Notes under the pieces: generated by a model
The model's input: only the letters and a program-made list of their open reading frames with translations
Databases searched by the model: none
Told to the model about the DNA's origin: nothing
Assembly: GCA_902491765.1 (NCBI GenBank)
Contig: CABUIY010000027.1
Span: 1-24,690 of the forward strand
Source: an uncultured Collinsella sp.
Lineage (GTDB): Bacteria; Actinomycetota; Coriobacteriia; Coriobacteriales; Coriobacteriaceae
Reading direction: 5' to 3'
DNA: 24,690 bases
Part shown: positions 15,901-22,186 of the stretch, piece after piece
Numbering within the stretch: the first letter of the stretch is position 1
How the letters are laid out: each line of letters starts with the position of its first letter
Translations under genes and position numbers: made by a program

Positions 15901-16813
15901 CAATGACGGTCACATTTGCGGCAACCTGGTCTTTAACGACAGGGGACGAGCTACCAGCCGTATAGGCAAACTCAATCTTCTGCCCCTGGGTGAGCTTGAC
16001 GCTGCTCGCGCCAACCGAGGAAGACGCGCCGTCGACGAACAGCTGCCAGAAGGCATAAGTCGTCGGATCGTAGGCAAGCGTGCGACCATCGCTCGGGGAT
16101 GTGATGCTTTCGAGGTAGAAACCGTATGCCGTGTTCGGTTCGTACTTCGCCTTGAAGCCCGTCTTCTCCTGCAGCTTAATGAAGGCATCCGCAGCCGTCG
16201 CGCCCTCGTCGAGCTTGAGCTGCGTAGGTGCCACCCAGGTCTGAGCCTTGCCGTCAGCATCGGTGCCAATAATCGAGAACGAGACCTCGACCTGCTTCTT
16301 GGCGACATCGCCGGTTTCTGTCGGGTTCTCTGTCTGAACGGCAGCCGCGGCGGCAGATCCCGCTTGGCCAGCGGATGCCGTCGAAGACTGCTCGCTCGTG
16401 GCAGGGCTCTCCCCCGTCGCCGAGCCTTCGTCGCCAGTTGCTGCCTCTGTTATGGCTGCACTAGCTGCAGGCGCGCCCTCGGAATCCGAAACCTCGGCGC
16501 CGCTCTGCTCAGCGGTACCGCCCGCAAGCGCTGCGTCCTCGCCCGGCGTCGCAGTCTGAGCCACAGCCTCGGCAATGCCCTCGGCGCCCTCGGCCCACAG
16601 CTGAGACGGTGTGGTGCCAAAGGCCATCGCGAAGGCCAGGAATGCCACCAGGCCGCGCTTGGCTACGCCGCGCGCAATTGCGCCACGGCGATGCAACGAG
16701 GCGCGCTCACGCTCGTCCTCAAACATATCCATTTGTCCCCCATTGTCTGTACTTGGAGCGTTGCCTTGAGACTGCCCCACGTCATCGCGCATGTTGCGCT
16801 CGAGTTCCCCCAT
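12965..16813 (-). CDS. Large surface protein with four DUF4430 modules and a beta-propeller
   Basis: A 1282-residue exported protein. From N to C: polar lead and signal-like segment (about 43-75, hydrophobic LVAFLAFAMAFG); Ala/Ser/Thr/Glu-rich region (76-170); four DUF4430 modules at about 174-287, 297-402, 411-518 and 527-637, three of them sharing SITSPSDG- or SPFDGK-like turns and all ending in a YWxLxxNG-like strand and a GDxVT-like strand; a PQQ-type beta-propeller (about 685-1066) with repeated GxxVYIATENELIKID-like blades; one InlB/Flg_new repeat (about 1068-1137, DGYTFGGWYTDEAC); a Gly/Thr/Ser linker; a KSDKK-rich charged stalk (about 1198-1235); and a membrane segment (1257-1279) ending KRR. 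No LPXTG motif is seen. The ATG at 16813 follows GGAAGGGGG. A cobalamin riboswitch precedes it, so a role in corrinoid capture is likely. Confidence 0.9.
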   Translation of the reverse strand: MGELERNMRDDVGQSQGNAPSTDNGGQMDMFEDERERASLHRRGAIARGVAKRGLVAFLAFAMAFGTTPSQLWAEGAEGIAEAVAQTATPGEDAALAGGTAEQSGAEVSDSEGAPAASAAITEAATGDEGSATGESPATSEQSSTASAGQAGSAAAAAVQTENPTETGDVAKKQVEVSFSIIGTDADGKAQTWVAPTQLKLDEGATAADAFIKLQEKTGFKAKYEPNTAYGFYLESITSPSDGRTLAYDPTTYAFWQLFVDGASSSVGASSVKLTQGQKIEFAYTAGSSSPVVKDQVAANVTVIGRDAQGKTQTWVDNAQYVVTSGSSALDLTKVALEANDIDAVAAGSFILSLKYNGVELGTPQDYSTYWQLFINGKSSDYTADNVTIHAGDTVTWFYGGWGDQLPSDSVHASVQVLGKDKDGKQQVWASTGQTSLKAGSTAKDFLEQVGLTLDAGESSWGWFLNGIYSPFDGKSYCGYDAATNSYWRFYVNGKFADVGAGAYKLQEGDAVTFMYGADADALPGQVLGSADVIGPDVNGNNTRWGTASNVSLPEGSTAQILIEAVLKAKGVAYNGSQSGEYWFLNSITSPFDHKPYGWDAATNKYWHLYINGEPSLLCANQITLKSGDKVTLAYTTDNSPMPDPDKIVVDPSATTPDWDAEWAGYGNSGNGSTVTDAKTPAQAAGLKWAFDWKAESGQQYANCSEPVIANGFVYIATENELIKIDSSTGKKVASAPLASKVSYTSRPIYTNGLIIVPLNGGAVQAITADKLICKWLTPGLTDLTQSSCTVVSDGEYVYVGSVDISYDENYNATYGNGSFARIKIATGEVSWQNIDPAEGYYWTGAALTNKYAIVPTSAGTLRCIDKTTGDVVSTMKLGAVANADCIADPSNGSTFYQMTHDGKLHVISLSSKGVLSEQKTVDLGLTNNLSAPAVSGDNLIVGGQTATGSALVLYNLKTGKTTMVAAADGKALPAGLNGIAATPLVSVRGGKTYVYFTVNSADSKDYVNYSAGGGVYRYTLGDAEATQIYDAAGHYQYCDSPVIADASGNLYYINDSGTLFKLGAVESWTVAFNSNGGSACDTKFVATADGKLVKPADPTRDGYTFGGWYTDEACTQAYDFSTPVTADLTLYAKWTKNAVNPGGNGGAGSNGGGGSGTGTGSGTGAGTGTGSGSGSKGGAVAPGHKPTTKTTVSTKTETKDNKSDKKDSDKSDKKDEKKSDKKSDKKSDSKSDTGAASTTTAKKSSSASEQETGTNPLAIVGVAAGVIGLAIVGVFVFTKRR
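13125..13222 (-). repeat. Degenerate tandem repeat encoding the KSDKK stalk
   Basis: Imperfect copies of a 12-15 bp unit (TTCTTGTCGGAC and variants on the plus strand) encode SDKK/KSDKK. The stretch forms the charged stalk just before the C-terminal anchor and could vary in copy number between strains. Confidence 0.7.
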
Positions 16814-16864
16814 CGGGGTCCCCCTTCCCTCCAGAGCCCTATGCACACCGGCGGCATACGCCGC
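16806..16864 (-). promoter_or_regulatory. Putative expression platform of the B12 riboswitch
   Basis: Between the riboswitch core and the start codon are a hairpin GCGGC-GTAT-GCCGC (16864-16851), the ribosome site GGAGGGAAGGGGG, and CCCC-GAT-GGGG, which could fold with the start codon in its loop. A CCTCC upstream (within GCCTCCC near 16882-16888) could pair with GGAGG of the ribosome site. No intrinsic terminator is seen here, so control is more likely on translation. Pairings are by eye only. Confidence 0.45.
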
Positions 16865-16883
16865 AGCCGCATGCAAGATGGGA

Positions 16884-17045
16884 GGCGATCCGACTTAACC
16901 TTAACGACTCGGGCGCGCCGTCCGATCTGCGACGCGAACATCCCGAGCCAAGAGGAATTACGGTTACTGGTACAGCCGGGGACTTGCACCCCGATTCTCC
17001 CAAACGCGCAGGAAAACCGCGCATTCGTGCGTCTCCGCACCACCA
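16884..17045 (-). ncRNA. Cobalamin (B12) riboswitch
   Basis: On the minus strand, GGGAGAATCGGGGTGCAAGT followed by CCCCGGCTGTACCAGTAACCG (17001 to about 16961) reproduces the conserved cobalamin riboswitch core: the GGGA segment, the GGTG-n-AA-TCC-like hairpin, the GCNG-CCC-GCAACTGT-like segment. A long imperfect stem GGCTCGGG / CCCGAGTC (about 16950-16943 and 16913-16906) follows, enclosing GTCGCAGATCGGACGGC, which resembles but is not a close match to the B12 box. It sits directly upstream of the large DUF4430 gene on the same strand. It should reduce expression when cobalamin is plentiful. Boundaries are approximate. Confidence 0.85.
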
Positions 17046-17088
17046 TCTAGGCCATCGATTAAAACCGTCAATATGCTATCACGCAAAA
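17044..17088 (-). promoter_or_regulatory. Promoter region for the riboswitch transcript
   Basis: Just past the preceding terminator, two overlapping promoter candidates are visible on the minus strand: TTGCGT, 17 bp, TTTAAT; or TTGACG (17071-17066), 16 bp, TAGATG. Either would start RNA shortly before the riboswitch core. I cannot choose between them. Confidence 0.45.
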
Positions 17089-17112
17089 GGGCCTCGCACG
17101 CAGGCGAAGCCC
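17085..17112 (-). terminator. Rho-independent terminator after the UbiB/AarF-like gene
   Basis: On the minus strand GGGCTTCGC (17112-17104) pairs with GCGAGGCCC (17097-17089) with one G-U, then TTTT. It isolates the riboswitch operon from the upstream genes. Confidence 0.82.
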
Positions 17113-17163
17113 AAGGTAAAAGCTATTGTTTGCGAAAGGAAAATGCGGTGACGGTCGCAGCCT

Positions 17164-18927
17164 CTAGTGCTTGCCGCCGTGGCTGTTGAGCCAGATATTG
17201 CGGCCCAGCATAAGCGCCAGCACCAGCGCGCTCACGTAGCCCATAAAGCCAATGACCGGGATACCAAACACAACCGGCTCGATGCGCGCGTAGTACACCA
17301 CCGACGAACCGATAAACAGACCGGCGATCACAATTGCCATCGACATGCGGTCGATAATCCCACCTAGCTGTCGCAGCGCCTTATCGCTGCTCATGATCTG
17401 CGTGTTCACCTTAAGCTGACCGCGCGTGAGCATACGCGAAGCCAAGCCCAGATACTCGGCCGCCTCAAGCGAGCCCTTCGCCGCGCGATAACTGCTCGCT
17501 GCAAAGTCGCGGCTCATCTCGCGCATGCGGGCGTAGGTGCTCTTCTCGTTTTTGATGTGCGTCTGGATGATCTGGATCATGTTGACGTTAGGCATGTACT
17601 CGGTCAACAGGCCCTCGAGCGTCACCATGCCGCGGGCGAACATTGTCACCACGCTCGGCAGCTCAACGTCATTTTTGCGCGCGAGGTTTAACAGCGAGGT
17701 CAAAAACTCACCGATATCCAGGTCCTTAAGGTCAAGGCCCGCAAAGTCAGCCACGATAAAGTCCAAATCGGACAAAAAGGCCGAATGATCGAGCTCGGCA
17801 GAATCGCCGCGCGTTACGGCAAAGCGCATGAGCGAATCCTTGAGCTTGGGCACGTCACCCTCGGCCACGGCGAAAATCATGTCCTTGACGATGCCGCGGT
17901 CGTGGCTCGACATGCGTCCGACCATGCCCAAGTCGATAAAGTAGACGATGCCGTCCTTGAGAATGATGTTTCCCGCATGCGGGTCGGCATGGAAAAAGCC
18001 GTCATCGAGCACCTGCGTCGAGTAGTCCTCGACGATTGCGGCACCGATCTTTTCCAAGTCATAGCCCTCGGCCACCAAGCGTTCAGGATCGGCGATCGAG
18101 ATGCCGTCAACGTAATCCATGACCACCACGTGCTCGGTGCACAGGTCCAGATAGGATTTAGGGCACGTCACGCCATGAACGCTCTTATGGAACTCGTAGA
18201 AGTCGTTGAGGTTTTTTGCCTCGGCCAAAAAGTTGGTCTCCTCGCGAAACGAGGTCCACAACTCCTCGACTACGCCGTGCAGGTCAACGAATTGATCGGT
18301 GTTGACGAACTTGGAAACGATACGCACCACCGAGCGGATGATATCGATGTCCTGCGCCATAACCTGCTGCGCACCGGGGCGCTGCACCTTGACGGCCACG
18401 TCCTCGCCCGTCACCAGACGAGCGCGGTGCACCTGCGCGAGCGATGCGCTACCAAGCGGATTGGGGTCGATCGCATCGAACATCTCCCCCAGGCGCAGGC
18501 CGTATTCTTCTTCCAGACAACTGAGTACGACCTCGTACGGTACGGGCTCCACGTCGGAGCGCAGACGACGCAGCTCGTCGCAAAAGCGTTGCGGCAGAAT
18601 CTCGGACCGGTTGGCCAGAATCTGCCCCATCTTGACGAACATGGGGCCGAGTTCCTCGAGCAGGCGGCGCAAACGAACCGGCGTGAGGTTATCCCACACG
18701 CGGTACTTTTTGACCAGGCGAACAATCTGTCCGATGCGCTCGCGGCGACCCGCCGGCGTGAGCTGGTATTCCTCGTCCGGCGCCATCGCGTCGGGCTCCT
18801 CGGGCACCATATCGACGGCGCGCGGCTTCTTGCGAGCGCCCGAGACGGCGGCGTCGACCTCATCGACAACCGCCGCCTCGTCACCCAAGGGGTCTAGATT
18901 GTTGTAATCGGTGGTGGAATCTGCCAT
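17164..18927 (-). CDS. UbiB/AarF/ABC1 family kinase-like protein
   Basis: A 587-residue member of the ADCK/UbiB family of atypical kinases or ATPases. Seen: a negatively charged N-terminal region (1-55), the family-defining KxGQ motif in FVKMGQILANRSEILP (97-112), the nucleotide-binding lysine in VAVKVQRPG (K180), the catalytic loop HADPHAGN (313-320), the metal-binding DLG (332-334), and two C-terminal membrane segments (about 533-575) ending at SHGGKH. UbiB proteins are known for supporting ubiquinone synthesis and lipid movement, but Coriobacteriia are not expected to make ubiquinone, so the role here is more likely in membrane lipid or isoprenoid handling. It starts 8 bp after the phasin-like gene with which it is probably co-transcribed; the ribosome site is weak, consistent with coupling. 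Confidence 0.9.
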   Translation of the reverse strand: MADSTTDYNNLDPLGDEAAVVDEVDAAVSGARKKPRAVDMVPEEPDAMAPDEEYQLTPAGRRERIGQIVRLVKKYRVWDNLTPVRLRRLLEELGPMFVKMGQILANRSEILPQRFCDELRRLRSDVEPVPYEVVLSCLEEEYGLRLGEMFDAIDPNPLGSASLAQVHRARLVTGEDVAVKVQRPGAQQVMAQDIDIIRSVVRIVSKFVNTDQFVDLHGVVEELWTSFREETNFLAEAKNLNDFYEFHKSVHGVTCPKSYLDLCTEHVVVMDYVDGISIADPERLVAEGYDLEKIGAAIVEDYSTQVLDDGFFHADPHAGNIILKDGIVYFIDLGMVGRMSSHDRGIVKDMIFAVAEGDVPKLKDSLMRFAVTRGDSAELDHSAFLSDLDFIVADFAGLDLKDLDIGEFLTSLLNLARKNDVELPSVVTMFARGMVTLEGLLTEYMPNVNMIQIIQTHIKNEKSTYARMREMSRDFAASSYRAAKGSLEAAEYLGLASRMLTRGQLKVNTQIMSSDKALRQLGGIIDRMSMAIVIAGLFIGSSVVYYARIEPVVFGIPVIGFMGYVSALVLALMLGRNIWLNSHGGKH

Positions 18928-18935
18928 CTGCGCTG

Positions 18936-19352
18936 CTACTCGGCCTCTTCGGTATCCTTCGCATCGTCGGGCTCAACGGACTCGACGGGCACCGAGGTCA
19001 CGTTGTCCTCGACCGAATCGACGATGTCGCGCACATGGGCCAGGAAGGCAGTGCGCTCGGGAGCGGTCATGACGCGGACGCGGGCAAGGATGAGCTCGTC
19101 GAGCACGCGCTGGGCCGCGGTCTCGCCCTGCATGCCCAGACGCTCGGTCAGGTCGGAGATGGTGCCACCGGCCTGCTCGAACATATCGGACACGCTGCGG
19201 GCGATATCGGGGGCGCCTGCGTCCTTGCGCACCTGCTCGCCCTTGGTACTGAGGTCGTCGAGAACCTTCTTGCTGCCCTCGACGGCAACGGCGGCAGCGC
19301 CAAAGCCAACGTTGATGGCGCCGTTAACAAGCTGATCGAGTTTCATAACCAT
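18936..19352 (-). CDS. Phasin-like small helical protein
   Basis: A 138-residue acidic protein, mostly amphipathic helix. Residues 6-30 are Gly/Ala/Val-rich (LVNGAINVGFGAAAVAVEGS) and could lie on a lipid surface; the rest is coiled-coil-like, ending in an acidic tail (EPDDAKDTEEAE). The overall form resembles phasin-like proteins that often accompany UbiB/AarF-family genes, and some UbiB proteins act with such small helical partners. Similarity is at the level of form, so the function is uncertain. GGAGA lies 6 bp before the ATG at 19350-19352, preferred over an upstream TTG and a slightly later ATG. It runs directly into the UbiB-like gene, suggesting a shared job. Confidence 0.72.
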   Translation of the reverse strand: MVMKLDQLVNGAINVGFGAAAVAVEGSKKVLDDLSTKGEQVRKDAGAPDIARSVSDMFEQAGGTISDLTERLGMQGETAAQRVLDELILARVRVMTAPERTAFLAHVRDIVDSVEDNVTSVPVESVEPDDAKDTEEAE

Positions 19353-19451
19353 GGTTGTCTCCAATCACAAACAACTGCATTGGCGTTCTTGTACCCAAGA
19401 TTGAGTGAAAGCGACAAAGCGTTTTAGCGCTATTCGATCGACGGGAAATCC

Positions 19452-20975
19452 CTACCTCACGTTGTCGTTCATCGCGAAAGAGTTCTTCATGGCGCAGCTC
19501 GTGGTGTAGAGCACCTTGCCCAGCAGGGCATCGGTCTCCACGCGGACACGCTCGGCAAAGGCCTCGTTGGCGCGTGCAAGCTCGGCAGGCACCTCGGCCT
19601 CGGGCAGAGCGGCTACGGCAGCGTCGACGTCATGGATCTGCTTGTGGCCCATGCCACCGACCTTCTCCTGATAGTCCTCGACCGCGCGACCGCACTCATG
19701 GAAACGGACGTCAGCCAGCGCGCCGATCAGGCGGTTGGCCCAGTAGAAGTTTTCGGACGTCACGCGAGCCTGCGTGTCGGCATAGTACTCGGGCATGGTC
19801 TCGACGTTGGCGTACAGCGGAACCAGCGCGTTAAACGAGTTGGAGCCAAACGCCATCCACTGCACGGCGCGATAGGCCGGCTGCGCATAGGGACGTAACT
19901 GCAACACGGCGAGCTGGCTGTTGCGGTTGATGCCGATGGGGCGATATGCGCCACGCGTTGCGGGCGTGCCCTTGCTACCGTAGCAATCGTACTCCGTGCC
20001 CTGGTAGTGGCTCGAGAGTACGTACTTGATGTCCTCGATGGTCACCTTGCGCTCGGGCACGCGGCTCCAGGGGATATCGTCGCTCTCGGGCGTGTAGTCG
20101 GCGTCGGGGCCATCCCACACGTCGCTGGGGTTGAGACAGCGCTGCATGTACCACGCGCGCGGCGTGTTGTAGACGTGGTCGCTGTCGCTGTGCGAGCCAA
20201 AGGCCTCGCGCGGGTTAAAGACCGCAGCCGGGCCGTCGCCCTCGACGCCCAGCGTCAGGTCCAGATGCCACTCGGCCATCCAGGCGCGCAAGTCGGCGGA
20301 GCACATGTGGTCGGCCTGGGCGCCCTCGGCGTCATCCAGGTCAAAGCTGTCGATACCCAGCTGGTTGGGCATGGTCACATAGGCGTCATCGGGCACGCGC
20401 TTGGCAATCCAGTGGTGACCACCGATGGTCTCGAGCCACCAGATCTCGTCCACATCACTAAAGGCGATGCCGTTGTTCTCGTAGGTGCCGTAGCGCTCGA
20501 GCAGGTCGCCCAGGATACGAACGCCGTCGCGGGCGGACTTGGCATACGGCAGCACCAGGGTCACCATGTCCTCCTCGCCCAAGCCGCCGGGCTGTGCCGG
20601 AACGTATCCGTCCTCGCCCTCGTTGCCCTTGGCGGGTACGTAGTCGACGAGCGGATCGGCGCCGCGGACGCGCTCGTTGGTGGTGAGCGTCTCGGTTGCG
20701 GACATGCCCACATTGAGCTCGTTGAAACCGGCCTCGGCCCAGATGCCGTGGCCCGGGACAACATCGGGGACACTCGTGTAGCGCATGGGGTTATCGGGCA
20801 GCCCAACGGTCAGGTGACTCAGGACGCTTGTGTAGACGCGCGGCTGCTCGTCGGGATGCACCACGCGCATACGCTTGGGCTCAAACACCCCGTTGGACGA
20901 GTCCTCGTTACGCGCGACAAGCGTCGACCCGTCGCAGCTTGCGTTTTTACCGACCAAAATCGTTGTGCACGGCAT
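19452..20975 (-). CDS. C69 family dipeptidase (PepD-type)
   Basis: A 507-residue peptidase of family C69, N-terminal nucleophile hydrolases that cleave a broad range of dipeptides. The catalytic cysteine is the third residue, in MPCTTILVGKNASCDGST, where the short propeptide must be removed to free it; ARNEDSSNG (21-29) is the next conserved block. Length and the C-terminal part (AMKNSFAMNDNV) fit full-length family members. There is no signal peptide, so it is cytosolic. AAGGAGGA is 5 bp before the ATG at 20973-20975; an ATG two codons earlier overlaps the ribosome site and is rejected. The role is probably recovery of amino acids from imported peptides. The MITE-like element lies about 90 bp upstream. 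Confidence 0.93.
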   Translation of the reverse strand: MPCTTILVGKNASCDGSTLVARNEDSSNGVFEPKRMRVVHPDEQPRVYTSVLSHLTVGLPDNPMRYTSVPDVVPGHGIWAEAGFNELNVGMSATETLTTNERVRGADPLVDYVPAKGNEGEDGYVPAQPGGLGEEDMVTLVLPYAKSARDGVRILGDLLERYGTYENNGIAFSDVDEIWWLETIGGHHWIAKRVPDDAYVTMPNQLGIDSFDLDDAEGAQADHMCSADLRAWMAEWHLDLTLGVEGDGPAAVFNPREAFGSHSDSDHVYNTPRAWYMQRCLNPSDVWDGPDADYTPESDDIPWSRVPERKVTIEDIKYVLSSHYQGTEYDCYGSKGTPATRGAYRPIGINRNSQLAVLQLRPYAQPAYRAVQWMAFGSNSFNALVPLYANVETMPEYYADTQARVTSENFYWANRLIGALADVRFHECGRAVEDYQEKVGGMGHKQIHDVDAAVAALPEAEVPAELARANEAFAERVRVETDALLGKVLYTTSCAMKNSFAMNDNVR

Positions 20976-21062
20976 GCACATCCTCCTTGAGCGAAGAAAT
21001 CAAACGGCAACAGTGTATCGCTTCGGCGAAAAAAGGGCGAAACCACAGCCCCAGCAACCCCT

Positions 21063-21292
21063 GTGGTCAAAAAATGCCAAATATGAGTACTGTCACCAAT
21101 TTAGTAGCAGCAATTTCTCTGGGCACAGGCGTCGATAATCTACATTTGTTCAAAAGCTGGACAATGTAATTCCTCATAGGTCCAATAGAATAGGCTCTCT
21201 ATCGATAATAAATACCGATAGAGAGCCAAAGAGAGCTAAATTATATGTGACCATATTGGCAGCAGTACTCATATTTGGCATTTTTTGACCAC
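21063..21292. mobile_element. MITE-like element with 30-bp perfect terminal inverted repeats
   Basis: The ends 21063-21092 and 21263-21292 are exact reverse complements over 30 bp (one end contains TGCCAAATATGAGTACTG). The 170-bp interior is AT-rich, has no transposase and holds a separate 12-bp perfect hairpin at 21193-21227. Size, terminal repeats and absence of coding capacity fit a miniature inverted-repeat transposable element. No target-site duplication is visible beside the ends, which weakens the case; it could also be a structured RNA or a non-mobile dispersed repeat. Confidence 0.6.
21193..21227. repeat. Internal hairpin of the MITE-like element
   Basis: GGCTCTCTATCG (21193-21204) and CGATAGAGAGCC (21216-21227) pair perfectly around an 11-nt AT-rich loop. 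No clear T-tract follows on either strand, so it is not an obvious terminator. Confidence 0.8.
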
Positions 21293-21329
21293 GAGGTATA
21301 TATCTAACCCCCTGAACAGCCAAAAACGC

Positions 21330-22184
21330 CTATTTCGATGCACACTCCGCCGCTTCAATCACGTGTTTGGCGAGAATCGCCGTTGTCACGGAGCCCACGC
21401 CGCCCGGCACGGGGGTGATGGCACCAACAACCGGCTCCGCGGCAACAAAATCGACGTCACCCACCAGCTTGCCAGCGTCCTCATCCCAGTTAATGCCCAC
21501 ATCGATGATCGTCTGGTCCTCGCGAACGGCATCCACGCCAATCGTACGCGCGCGTCCAACGGCGGCAACCACAATGTCGGCAGCACGGCACTCGGCAGCA
21601 AGGTCGCGTGTATGCGTATGGCAGGTCGTCACCGTGGCATTGCGAGCCGTAAGCATGGCGGCAACGGGACGACCAATCACCAGAGACCGACCGACGACCG
21701 CAACCTTGGCCCCATCCAGCTCAACACTGTAATGGTCCAGCAACGCCAACACGGCCTCGGCCGTGCAGGGAGCAAAGCCCTCGCCACGACCCGAAAGCGT
21801 GGTAAGCAGCGAGGCCGGCGTCATGGAGTCAACATCCTTGGCGGGATCGAGCGCCGCGGCAACCGCATCCTCGTCAAGTCCAGCGGGCAGCGGGCGAAAC
21901 ACTAGGCAGCCATGAACAGCGGGGTTGGCATTGATGTCCTTAATAGCCGCCAGCAGTTCATCCTGCGAAACATCGGCAGAAAGCAAAACGCGACGAGCCT
22001 CAATGCCAACCTTCTCGCAGCGCTTGAGAGCGCCGCGCTCGTAGGACAGGTCGTCGTCGCGCTCGCCCACACGCACGATGGCCAGCGTCGGCACAACGCC
22101 GCGCTCGCGCAGGGCGGCACAACGAGCGGCAAGCTCCTCAGTCAAAGCACGGGCAACGGGAGCACCCTTCAGCAGTTCAGCCAT
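21330..22184 (-). CDS. folD: FolD-type methylenetetrahydrofolate dehydrogenase, probably lacking cyclohydrolase activity
   Basis: FolD enzymes oxidise 5,10-methylene-THF to 5,10-methenyl-THF with NAD(P)+ and usually also hydrolyse that to 10-formyl-THF. The 284-residue product has the nucleotide-binding GRSLVIGRP (165-173) and the C-terminal PGGVGSVT (260-267), and the KDVD motif (116-119). But in the substrate-site helix SYERGALKRCEKVG (47-60) the position of the catalytic lysine (YVxSK in E. coli) is alanine (A52), and the conserved glutamine of VQLPLP is replaced (VFRPLP, F96). Both residues are needed for cyclohydrolase activity in studied enzymes, so this one is probably only a dehydrogenase. 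The ATG at 22184 follows AGAGAGGAT and lies 2 bp after the cyclohydrolase-family gene, a coupled pair. Confidence 0.9.
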   Translation of the reverse strand: MAELLKGAPVARALTEELAARCAALRERGVVPTLAIVRVGERDDDLSYERGALKRCEKVGIEARRVLLSADVSQDELLAAIKDINANPAVHGCLVFRPLPAGLDEDAVAAALDPAKDVDSMTPASLLTTLSGRGEGFAPCTAEAVLALLDHYSVELDGAKVAVVGRSLVIGRPVAAMLTARNATVTTCHTHTRDLAAECRAADIVVAAVGRARTIGVDAVREDQTIIDVGINWDEDAGKLVGDVDFVAAEPVVGAITPVPGGVGSVTTAILAKHVIEAAECASK

Positions 22185-22186
22185 GG

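Larger units (their letters stand above)
20976..21329. other. Intergenic region between the dipeptidase gene and folD
   Basis: About 350 bp, AT-rich, mostly occupied by the 230-bp inverted-repeat element at 21063-21292. The remaining 87 bp next to the dipeptidase gene must hold its leader and possibly its promoter; TTGACC at the edge of the element (minus strand) could be a -35 box but no good -10 follows. No gene is supported. Confidence 0.5.

Noticed and set aside
12776..17050. Two long plus-strand open frames (about 729 and 686 codons) opposite the large surface gene
   Set aside because: They are antisense to recognisable DUF4430, propeller and signal-peptide coding sequence; the products are Arg/Gly/Ala-rich with no domain, and one runs through the riboswitch.
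21084..21169. 28-codon frame starting inside the left end of the MITE-like element
   Set aside because: No ribosome site, and its first codons are part of the inverted repeat.
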